From CAYSUS01 sp964434165 (lineage in GTDB: Bacteria > Planctomycetota > Planctomycetia > Pirellulales > Thermoguttaceae): a stretch of 64,000 bases of DNA. Both the position numbers and the translations under genes were made by a program. The stretch lies in NCBI GenBank assembly GCA_964434165.1, contig CAYSUS010000018.1, positions 21,558-85,557 of the forward strand. The letters are read 5' to 3'. The notes beneath the pieces were generated by a model, which saw nothing but the letters and a program-made list of their open reading frames with translations, was not told the DNA's origin and ran no database searches. This document shows positions 50,360-58,800 of this stretch, in pieces (the first letter of the stretch is position 1; the number at the start of each line of letters is the position of its first letter).

Positions 50360-52285
50360 ATGTCCCGCGTCCTCCTCTGCAATATGCCCTTCTCCAATCT
50401 CCGCTGGCCCAACCTCGGGCCGAGCCTGCTGAAGGCGGAGCTCCAGGAGCGGGGCATCGGCTGCGACATCGCGTATCTGAACTTCGATTTCGCCGAGCGG
50501 CTTGGGCTGGACGAGTACTACTGGATCGCCGACTACTTCGCCTTCGTGCTCGGCGGCGAGCGGCTCTTCGCCAAGCACTATTTCGACGGCAGGCTGCCGG
50601 ACGACGCAAGCTACTTCCGCGACATCCTCCGCCGCGCCGATCCCGAGATGAGCGAGGAGGAGCTGAAGCAGTACCTGGCCGTGGAGGAACACGTGGAGCC
50701 GTTCCTCGACTGGTGCGAGGGAGCGATCGACTGGAGCCGGTACGCGATCGTGGGCTTCGCCTCGTCGTTCCAGCAGACCATGCCCTCGGTGTGCCTTGCC
50801 CAGCGTATCAAGCGGCGAAGGCCCGAGATCGTGATCGCGTTCGGCGGGGCGGCCTGCGAAGGCGAGATGGGCATCGAGCTGGTGCGCCAGTTCCCCGAGA
50901 TCGACTACGCCTTCCTCGGCGAGGCCGACCTCACGTTTCCCGCCTTCTGCGAGCAGGTTCTTTCAGGCAAGACGCCGGAGCCGACGCCGGGGATCGTGGG
51001 GAAGGAGTCAGGAGTCAGGGGGGCCGGGGGCAGTGGACGCTCTGGGCCCGAGCATTCGACATTTGTCATTCCTCATTCGTCGTTCTGCTCTTCCTTCACG
51101 GTCGAGGGCCTCAACGCGCTCCCCTACCCAGACTTCGACGACTACTTCGCCCGACATGCGCGGAGCTCGCTCAACCGCGACGTCGAGGCCCTGCTCTTCT
51201 TCGAGACGTCGCGCGGCTGCTGGTGGGGTCAGAAGCACCACTGCAAGTTCTGCGGGCTCAACGGGGCGTCGATCGCCTATCGCAGCAAGGACCCGCGCCG
51301 GGCGGTGGACGAGCTGGTCCACCTTTCCCGGCGCTACGGCGCGACCAAGGCCTGCTCGTCGGACAACATCCTCGACTTCCGCTACTTCGACACGTTCCTG
51401 CCCATGTTCAAAGAGGCGAACGTGGACCTGAAGTACGTGTTCGAGATGAAGTGCAACATGACGCGCAGGCAGGTCGAGACCCTGCTCGACTGCGGCATGG
51501 GCGCGGCCCAATTGGGGATCGAGACCTTCATCACGCCCGTGCTGCGGATGATCAACAAGGGCGCCACCGCGGTGCAGAACCTGCAGACGCTCAAGTGGCT
51601 CTCGGAGCCGGGCATCGAGGTCAAGTGGAACATCCTCTACGGCTTTCCCGGCGAGGACCCCGAGGACTACCGCAAGCTGGCCGAGCTGATCCCGTCGATC
51701 TACCACCTTGCCCCGCCGCTGGCCGTGGGCCGCGTGCGCTTGGATCGCTTCTCGCCGTACTTCGCCGATCCCGAGGGCAACGGCATGCGCAACCCGCGCC
51801 CCAACCCGGCCTTCCGCTACTGCTATCCGTTTTCCGAGGACGCGCTGGGGCGGATGGCCTACTACTACGAGTACGACTATGCCGACGGGCGCGAGCCCAT
51901 GGACTACTTCGCCCCCGTACTCGAGGAGGTCGACACCTGGCGTTCGCTGGCCGGCACGGTCACACTTCGGCAGTACGACCGGCCCGATGGGCTTCTGCTC
52001 CTGACCGACACGCGCCCCGGCGCCGCCGAGTTCCAGCACCGTCTGAGCGGCTGGGAGCGCGAGGCCTACCTCTACTGCGACACGGGCCGCTCGCTGAAGA
52101 GGATCCGCGAGCATCTTGCCTCGCTCGGCCCTCCCGCGCCCGAGGACGGGGAGCTGCAGCGCACGCTCGACCGCTGGGTCGCCGAGCGGATCATGGCCCT
52201 GCTCGACGACCGCTACCTGAGCCTGGCCTTGCGGGTACGGCGCGAGGCTGAGCGGGGCGCGCACGGCCGGGGGATATGCCAATAG
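50360..52285 (+). CDS. RiPP-maturation-type radical SAM, B12-binding C-methyltransferase
   Basis: This 641-residue enzyme has an N-terminal cobalamin-binding-like domain (MSRVLLCNMPFSNLRWPNLGP; AFGGAACEGEMG) and a radical SAM domain whose cluster motif is C-x7-C-x2-C at Cys287, Cys295 and Cys298 (SRGCWWGQKHHCKFCGL). The spacing is that of the RiPP maturation radical SAM C-methyltransferase group, not the common CxxxCxxC. The C-terminal region covers substrate contacts of unknown detail. Residues about 216-245 (51005-51093) look like an insertion of repeat DNA read in frame. There is no clear Shine-Dalgarno sequence at the ATG. No precursor peptide gene, protease or transporter is adjacent; the substrate may be encoded elsewhere. 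Confidence 0.82.
   Translation: MSRVLLCNMPFSNLRWPNLGPSLLKAELQERGIGCDIAYLNFDFAERLGLDEYYWIADYFAFVLGGERLFAKHYFDGRLPDDASYFRDILRRADPEMSEEELKQYLAVEEHVEPFLDWCEGAIDWSRYAIVGFASSFQQTMPSVCLAQRIKRRRPEIVIAFGGAACEGEMGIELVRQFPEIDYAFLGEADLTFPAFCEQVLSGKTPEPTPGIVGKESGVRGAGGSGRSGPEHSTFVIPHSSFCSSFTVEGLNALPYPDFDDYFARHARSSLNRDVEALLFFETSRGCWWGQKHHCKFCGLNGASIAYRSKDPRRAVDELVHLSRRYGATKACSSDNILDFRYFDTFLPMFKEANVDLKYVFEMKCNMTRRQVETLLDCGMGAAQLGIETFITPVLRMINKGATAVQNLQTLKWLSEPGIEVKWNILYGFPGEDPEDYRKLAELIPSIYHLAPPLAVGRVRLDRFSPYFADPEGNGMRNPRPNPAFRYCYPFSEDALGRMAYYYEYDYADGREPMDYFAPVLEEVDTWRSLAGTVTLRQYDRPDGLLLLTDTRPGAAEFQHRLSGWEREAYLYCDTGRSLKRIREHLASLGPPAPEDGELQRTLDRWVAERIMALLDDRYLSLALRVRREAERGAHGRGICQ
51005..51093. repeat. Repeat-like insertion inside the radical SAM gene
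   Basis: It starts with a tandem GAGTCAG motif (51005-51018) and ends with CATTC-type units (ACATTTGTCATTCCTCATTC at about 51059-51078). This AT-richer, low-complexity style contrasts with the surrounding codon-biased gene and is typical of intergenic repeats. The reading frame is kept, adding about 30 residues (E216 to S245) between GIVGK and FTVEGLNALPYP. Confidence 0.6.
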
Positions 52286-52337
52286 GCTAACCGGTGCCCT
52301 GTGCTCCATCCGGGGGGGTGCGATACCGCCGATCGGG

Positions 52338-52365
52338 TTGACACTCCTTCGGACCCTAGTACAAT
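52338..52365 (+). promoter_or_regulatory. Promoter of the acidic PEP-CTERM gene
   Basis: TTGACA (52338-52343), 16-nt spacer, TACAAT (52360-52365): the best sigma70-like promoter in the window. It predicts a start of transcription near 52372, which supports the GTG at 52446 over the ATG at 52377. Confidence 0.6.
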
Positions 52366-52445
52366 CGTTTTCGGCAATGCAACCTGTGGATTCACTCCGT
52401 GTTCCGCGCGTCGGCGCGGAACTGCCTTGGACGGAGAGCGGCAGC

Positions 52446-53780
52446 GTGTTCAGCAACTCGTACCGGCTTATCCTGGCTCTTCTGCTCGTTTGGGGCGCCT
52501 CCCTTCCCGGCGTGCCGTCGTTGGCGTCGTTTCCCTCTTCATTCGTTCCACCCGCTCCTGCGCGGGTGTTCCAGGACGCGATCACCGGCGACAACCAGTT
52601 CACTTCCTCGGACGGTCGGGCCAGTTGGTTTGTCAACACCGGGGCCGACAACTACTTCGAGGACGTGTACGAGCGACCGACGATCCAGAATTACGAGAGG
52701 ATCGCGCCGGGCTACCCCGACCCGGCGGATCCCGTCTATGGCACGGACTCCGAGCTCGCGGCCCTGCTTGGACAGGGAGTGGCCGATATCTACGCAACCA
52801 ACTCATCCGGCCCAACCTACTTCGAGCACATCGATATCACGCGCGGGCTGTACGGTTACGACGCCACCTTCATGTACTTCGGCATCGAGCTGTTCGGCGA
52901 AGACAAGGTCTCGGAGGACGGCACGCGCACACCCGACTTCGGGGAGAGCGCCTTCTATCGCGTGCGCATCAGTAACGACCCGGACGGGGCGGGCGGCCTC
53001 ATGCTCTCGGCCGAGGCCGGCGCGGACTTCCAGAAAAGCGAGTTCTTCGCCTTCAACGATCAGAAGGCGTTTGGGTACTTGGACGAAAATCGCGACGTCG
53101 GGGGACCGGGCGGGATCACCGTCGTCAACGAGTTGTCCGGTGCCATGAATGGGTTTGACCCCAAGGTCATCTCCGACGGCAAGGCCGAAGGAGGCGATAA
53201 GCCCGAGATCCTCAACATCCGCCGGACGAACGACGGTCTCGAGGGCCGCCCGATCGTCGAGTTCGCCTTGAACTACGCGAAGTTCAACGAGTTGTACCCC
53301 GCATACGCGCTCGACCCGGACATCCTCTGCATCGTGTTCGAGGCGAACCGCGGGACGAAGGACAACCAGAACTACCTGTGGAACGACAAGTACAACTACG
53401 ACGAGGCGGGTAGTCCCTACGACGATGAGAACGAGCCGCCGGACTACCTGGACGAGTACGAGGACCAGTACGTGGACGAGGAGTGGTTCACCTCGTCGGA
53501 GAGCCAGTTCGACGACAACGAGCCGCAAAACGTTTACGAGCTGGATACGCTGCGAGGGTGCTCGTCCACGGTCATCATCCCCGAGCCGGGCCCGATCGCC
53601 ATGCTGATCGGGCTTGGCGTGTGTGTTCTCGGCCCCGCGGGATGGCGCTTTCTCGCGCGCCGCCGCAGGAAGCAGGGCGAGTTGGCCGGCCAGGCCTGGG
53701 GCGATTCTATTCCGGCCTCTCTCGGGCCTCATGACATGGCACACGGCCGCAACCCGACGGATGCCTGCTCAAACGGCTAG
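52446..53780 (+). CDS. Acidic PEP-CTERM surface protein of unknown function
   Basis: This 444-residue exported protein has a signal peptide (MFSNSYRLILALLLVWGASL onward). The body has no domain I recognise; it contains repeated acidic and aromatic patches, and residues about 320-370 are extremely rich in Asp and Glu (DEAGSPYDDENEPPDYLDEY). PEP-CTERM follows (IPEPGP, hydrophobic helix, RRRRK), then an unusual extra tail of about 37 residues. Acidic patches often bind calcium. GGAGAG is 7 nt before the GTG at 52446. Its TAG overlaps the TAG of the converging YdcF gene by 3 nt (53777-53780). Confidence 0.8.
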   Translation: MFSNSYRLILALLLVWGASLPGVPSLASFPSSFVPPAPARVFQDAITGDNQFTSSDGRASWFVNTGADNYFEDVYERPTIQNYERIAPGYPDPADPVYGTDSELAALLGQGVADIYATNSSGPTYFEHIDITRGLYGYDATFMYFGIELFGEDKVSEDGTRTPDFGESAFYRVRISNDPDGAGGLMLSAEAGADFQKSEFFAFNDQKAFGYLDENRDVGGPGGITVVNELSGAMNGFDPKVISDGKAEGGDKPEILNIRRTNDGLEGRPIVEFALNYAKFNELYPAYALDPDILCIVFEANRGTKDNQNYLWNDKYNYDEAGSPYDDENEPPDYLDEYEDQYVDEEWFTSSESQFDDNEPQNVYELDTLRGCSSTVIIPEPGPIAMLIGLGVCVLGPAGWRFLARRRRKQGELAGQAWGDSIPASLGPHDMAHGRNPTDACSNG

Positions 53781-54544
53781 ATCCGACCTTGGAGCCGGTA
53801 CCAGGCCAGGCCGAGCCACTCGTGGACGGCCACGCGGAGCGTGAGCAATCCGCCCACGCTCGGGGCGAAACTGCCCATCGTCCAGGGGAAGAACGCCGAG
53901 ATCTGGTTGCAGGGCGAGGGCTGTGCCTGGACGCCCAGCGTCTCGAAGCACCGCCTGGCCCGCTCCATGTGCAAGGCGTCGGTCACCAGGGCGACCCGCG
54001 TCCATCCGTGCTCCTCGAGGATCGCGCGGCAGTGCACGGCGTTCTCGTAAGTCGTGGTGGAGCCCTCCTCGAGCACCAGGTCTTCGGCCGGCACGCCCTG
54101 AACGCGGAGGAATCGACTCATGGCCTTCGCCACCGTGGGTCCTGGCAGCTCGGGCTTGACCTTGCCGCCGCAGGCGATGATCGGAATCGGCGGGCCCTCG
54201 CGGTACAGGGCGGCCGCGTGCAGGCAGCGGTTCATGCTGTCGCCGGCCAGGATCGCCTCGCCGCCCAGCTCGTCCAACAGGCGCGTGGAACCGCCCAGCA
54301 CCACGATCGCGTCCACGTCCTCGGGCCGCTGCCGCGTGAAGGGGTACGGGCCTTCCAGCGACGCGACCGCCAGATGCCCGGTCGCCGGCAGGGAGATGAC
54401 GGTCAGCAGCAGCACGGCGAGGAACACGGCCCCCTTGCCGCGCACGGCCTCGCCCCGCCAGACCAGGCGGAGCGTCGCCAGCCAGAGAAGCACGAGGGCG
54501 ATCGTGTACGGTTCAACCAGATAGACGGCGATGCGGTAGAGCAC
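53777..54544 (-). CDS. YdcF/ElyC-like DUF218 membrane protein
   Basis: This 255-residue protein has two N-terminal membrane helices (about residues 5-25 and 35-57). The DUF218 domain follows, with VDAIVVLGGSTRLLDE, AILAGDSMNRCLHAAALY, ACGGKVKPELPGP and the family motif STTTYENAVHCRAILEEHG. A further C-terminal hydrophobic stretch ends the protein. E. coli ElyC (YcbC) affects envelope biogenesis and peptidoglycan integrity; exact chemistry is unknown. The start is GTG at 54544, since no ATG lies before the first helix, and no clear Shine-Dalgarno sequence is present. It converges with and slightly overlaps the acidic PEP-CTERM gene. Confidence 0.85.
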   Translation of the reverse strand: MLYRIAVYLVEPYTIALVLLWLATLRLVWRGEAVRGKGAVFLAVLLLTVISLPATGHLAVASLEGPYPFTRQRPEDVDAIVVLGGSTRLLDELGGEAILAGDSMNRCLHAAALYREGPPIPIIACGGKVKPELPGPTVAKAMSRFLRVQGVPAEDLVLEEGSTTTYENAVHCRAILEEHGWTRVALVTDALHMERARRCFETLGVQAQPSPCNQISAFFPWTMGSFAPSVGGLLTLRVAVHEWLGLAWYRLQGRI

Positions 54545-55021
54545 TTTTTGGGCCAGGGAAAGGGAGGGGGGCGGAGATCGCCGCCTCTTCGACAGGCGGA
54601 GCGGAGCCTCGACCGCGCGGCCTCAGCTCAAAGGGGCCTGCCAGTCGATGGCCGACGTCTGCCCCAAGGGTACACCAAGCGGAAAAACGCGCCAAATCCC
54701 GCCCCTGCTTCGAGCTGCGCACCGGTCGGCATCGCCCCCGAACACCGTTCCAGACCTCCCTGTCGCCGCGCCCGCGGCCCGGCAGCGCCTTTTGAGGGGC
54801 CCAAAGTGTCGCGCGCCGACGGTCTGTCCCCCGGCATCGCAACCCCGGAAGGCTCGGGCATTTCGGGCCTTTGGCGCGCGACGATTGACTATTGATTAGC
54901 GGATGAATAGATATCCTGAAATTGGTTGCTGACCGACCCGGTGCCCGGCGACGTCCGGGCGTGTGCCGGGAGGGGAACTCGACCCTGGTTGAATCCACCA
55001 TAACGACGCAGGAGACATTGA
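54545..55021. other. 477-bp divergent intergenic region
   Basis: It carries the peroxiredoxin promoter (54885-54913) and a perfect 10-bp inverted repeat (GTCGCGCGCC 54808-54817, GGCGCGCGAC 54873-54882) ending 2 nt before the -35 box. I see no gene in it. Confidence 0.5.
54885..54913 (+). promoter_or_regulatory. Candidate promoter of the peroxiredoxin gene
   Basis: TTGACT (54885-54890), 17-nt spacer, TAGATA (54908-54913), giving a leader of about 100 nt. A 10-bp inverted-repeat half-site ends 2 nt upstream. Confidence 0.45.
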
Positions 55022-55612
55022 ATGAGCGTGCTCGTTGCCCAGGAGGCCCCCGACTTCAAGGCCCAGGCCGTGCTGCCCGACGGTTCCTTCCAGGAGATCA
55101 GCCTGTCCCAGTACCGTGGGAAGTATGTGATCCTGTTCTTCTACCCGCTGGACTTCACCTTCGTCTGTCCGACCGAGATCATCGCCTTTTCCGACGCGGC
55201 GTCACAATTCGAGGCCCTGGGCGTGCAGCTCCTGGGCTGCTCGATCGACAGCCACTACACGCACCTGGCGTGGCGTGAGCGCCCGCGGACGGCGGGCGGG
55301 CTGGGCGACATCCAGTATCCGTTGGTGGCCGACCTGGACAAGAAGATCGCCGAGGCCTACGACGTCCTGCTGCCGGCCGGGATCGCCCTGCGCGGGCTGT
55401 TCCTGATCGACAAGGAGGGCGTCGTGCAGCACCAGGTGGTCAACAACCTGCCCCTGGGGCGGAGCGTGGAGGAGGCCCTCCGTATGGTCAAGGCCCTCCA
55501 GTACTTCGAACAGCACGGCGAGGTCTGCCCGGCCAACTGGCAGGAGGGCAAGCCGGGCATGAAGGCCGACCCCAAGGCAAGCCAGGAGTACTTCTCCGCG
55601 ACCTACAAGTAG
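55022..55612 (+). CDS. ahpC: Typical 2-Cys peroxiredoxin (AhpC/TSA)
   Basis: This 196-residue protein is a typical 2-Cys peroxiredoxin that reduces hydrogen peroxide and organic peroxides. The peroxidatic Cys49 lies in DFTFVCPTE and the resolving Cys169 in GEVCPANW. The catalytic Thr/Arg pattern and the GGLGDIQYPL motif (GGxG near residue 92) are present, as is the C-terminal Tyr-Phe region (EYFSATYK) linked to sensitivity to over-oxidation. GGAGA is 6-7 nt before the ATG. It appears to be transcribed alone from a promoter at 54885-54913; no reductase (AhpF) or thioredoxin gene is adjacent. The symbol follows family usage; the exact orthology is not certain. Confidence 0.93.
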   Translation: MSVLVAQEAPDFKAQAVLPDGSFQEISLSQYRGKYVILFFYPLDFTFVCPTEIIAFSDAASQFEALGVQLLGCSIDSHYTHLAWRERPRTAGGLGDIQYPLVADLDKKIAEAYDVLLPAGIALRGLFLIDKEGVVQHQVVNNLPLGRSVEEALRMVKALQYFEQHGEVCPANWQEGKPGMKADPKASQEYFSATYK

Positions 55613-55643
55613 CCGAACGGCACGGCCGCCCGGCCGATCGCTC

Positions 55644-55659
55644 CCGCGGACTGCCGCGG
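55644..55659. terminator. Hairpin downstream of the peroxiredoxin gene
   Basis: CCGCGG/CCGCGG arms around an ACTG loop, 31 nt after the stop. No T-run follows, so it may only stabilise the transcript end. Confidence 0.35.
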
Positions 55660-55834
55660 AAATCTAAGCGCGGCGGAGCACTGTGTTTGCGCGCCTCGGC
55701 TGCGGTCGGCCGCACCGCGACGTAGGGTTGTTCTGCGAAGCGTGCCGGGAGGGGATATACTGGGGAATTTGGGCGCGGGAAGCGGCTCCCGGTCGCCCCC
55801 CGCCCTCCCAGTGCACGCCCAGCCCAGGGTCGGA

Positions 55835-58800
55835 ATGGCCACCGTCGCGGAAACCCAGCTCGCCGATCAGACGGCGGCGTGGTGTCGCCGAGCCGAAGGG
55901 CTGGGGGCTGCGCCGCCGGACTGGTGCGCGTGCCTGGATCTTGTGCGCGAGGGGATCCTGCTGCGCCGCCAGTGGGACCGGACCGATCCCGAGGCGGCTG
56001 TCCGTCGGGAGCTGCTGGCCTGGCTGGCCGCGGCCCAGAGCGTTTGCCACGAGCAGATCGCCGCAGGTTTCAGGGAGGGAGAGGTCTGCGACCCGCGTCT
56101 GGCGGATCGCGTGCTCACCCGACTCGCGCAGGACGACGCCTACCTGGCCGAACTGCTCGAGGAGGGGACGCACGCCCCGGAGGCCGTGGCGTTCGCCATC
56201 GAGTGCTTTCGCGACGACCTCCACTGGCTGGCAACCCAGGCGGCCATTCTCGACGGTCACCTGGGGGTCGATTTCCTGGGCCGGATTCTCCTGGAGCAGG
56301 AGGCCCTGCGCCGGGAGATCGACGCCTGGGCTGACCGGCCAGACACCGTGGTCCCGGACGAGATCCGCCAGGCCGCGGCCAGGCTCCGCGTCACCGCACT
56401 GACGCGGCGGATCGAGGCGATCCGATCCCAGCACGAGGTCGGGACCTGGGAGCAATGGCGCCGCACGTGGCGATCGTCGAGCCACCTGCTCATGCAGGCC
56501 GGCATGCCGGCCCCGACGGAGGTCCGCCCGGCCCGGGCCGGGCAGGGCGAGCGCGGCGAGCAGCTCGACCCGCAGGCGTATCGCAGCCTGCAAGAGCATC
56601 GCGCCCGCGCCATGCAGGGTTGGTCGGAGACGATCGCCGGTGTGAAGGCCGACGACCGCTGCGAGGCCCTGCGCGCGGCGGCCGAGGAGCTGGGCGACGC
56701 GGGCGGCGAGACGCTCACGTTCCTGGAGGACCTGCCGCTCGATCAGGCGGCGCGGAACCTGGAGATCCTCTCCGAGGACCTCGCCTGGTGCATGTCCCAG
56801 ATGCTGCGGCATTGGGACCGCCGGCTTCGCCCCGCGTGGAGGTCGCTGCGCGGGCTGCGGCGCCGGGTGGAGGGGGAGCTGCAGGAACGGCGCCTCGGCG
56901 CCCGCCTGGAGGGCATCTTCGGCCATCGCGCGGTCATGTGGTGGGAACGGCTGATCCTCGTACTGCTCCTGCTGTTCGTGGTCATGCTCGGGGTCGAGAT
57001 CGCGGTCGTCGAGGAGCTGCCCGCCGATTCCCTCGAGGTCCAGGACACCATCGTGGTGCTCGCCTGGGCCGACCTGGGCATCTGCATGGTCTTCCTCACC
57101 GACTTCCTGATGCGCCTCGCCCTGGCCCGGCGGCGCTGGTTCTACTTCTGGCGCAACTGGATCACGGGCCTGTTGCCGTCGATCCCCTTCGGTTTCATCA
57201 GCCTCTACGCGGTCCACGCGACGGCGATGGCCGAGGCCGGCGAGGGCTTCGTGCTGTTGCGGGCGCTGCGCTATCTCCGCCTGCCGCGCATGGCGCGATG
57301 GCTGCGCATCGCGCGGCCCGCCGTGCGCATGATGCGCCTGATTGCGTTTCTGATCCGCGCCTCGGACCGCCTGATGCGGCAGCTCGCGCCGCTGACGAAC
57401 CGCAACCTCGTGCTGTTCGAGCGCGCGGCCATCCGGGCCGATGAGCCGCCCTACCGCACGGCCATGGCCGCGGTCCGCGAACGGTTCGCCTATCGCGCCG
57501 CGGAGGTGACCGGGGCGCTGGACCACGCCTCCCGCATCCAGCTCGTGAAGACGCGCATGGACGACCTGGCGGCGATGCTCTCAGCGCCGATCTCCGGCCT
57601 GGTGGCTCCGCCGGCCGACGAGGAATCGGCCACCGCGCGGGAGATCCCCCTGGACGCCGTGGTGGCCCGCCTGCTGTCGGCCACTCCGGCCACCATTTCC
57701 GATCGCGTCGGGCGCCGGCTGGCGCGAAGCGTGGCCCAATGGTGCCGGGTGTTCGACATCTTCGCCGTCCGAGGCCTCCCCGTGATCCGCGACGTCGTGG
57801 CCGCCGGCCGGCTTGCCAGTCCCTACGAGGCGACCGCCCGGGTGGCGAACCGAATCGGCGTGCTGCTCAAGGGGGTGCTCGACCGGATGTACTGGCTGGC
57901 CGACCTGTACGGCACGGTCACGGCCCCGCAACTGGTCGATTCCATCGGCGAGTACATGGTCAAAGGGAGCGCCCGCCCCGCGAAGCGATTGATCATGTTC
58001 GGGGCCGCCTTTCTCGCCATCTGGTATCTCTCGACGCTGCTGCCGTTCGAGGCCCTCGAGTTCCTGACGCGAAAGCTGCGCAAGGTGATCGGGACGCCGC
58101 TGATCATCCTGGGGGCGTTGTGCCTGATCCCGCTGTTTCTGGGAATGTGGTTCCGCCAGATCGCCGGCGAGGCCACCGACTTCTTCACGCGTGTGGCCGA
58201 GGCCCAGTTCCTCTCCGCCACCAAGCGGCTGAAGACCCGGCGCGCCCGCCGCCAGCACGCCGTGCTCTCGCGCCGCGTCCTGGAGCCGGAGATCGCCCTG
58301 GACGGCCGGCCGCGGGGGCAGGTCTCTTCGAGCCCCGCGCCGGCGTGGCCGTCGGGCGAGACCGAGGAGATCCATCGCGCCGTGGAGATGCTCTGGCAGG
58401 ACTACCTCGACGGCGCCCCGTTCCACTCCAGCGACACCAAAACCACCACGCAACTGCTGGGCAATCTCACCCTCGCCTCGCTGTGCCAGACCCGGCTGCG
58501 CCTGAGCCGCGCGCGCAAGAGGCAACTCGAGCGGCTCGACCTGGCCAACAGCCGCTTCTCGCTCCGCGGGCCGTATCTCTGGTTCCGCTTCATCTCGCGG
58601 TCGCTCGCCCAGCAGACGGCCAAGCTCGTCGTGGACTACAACGCCCACGCCCTGCCGCTGGACCGGCTCCAGTCGGCCGAGGACGAGGTCGTGGGCCGCT
58701 ACGTGCGCTGGCTGCTGAGGCGCACGGGCCGGACGATCGACGGGCTCGGCCTGCCGGCGGCCGTGCTGCGGCGGATCCGCGACGACCGGTTCAGGGCCTC

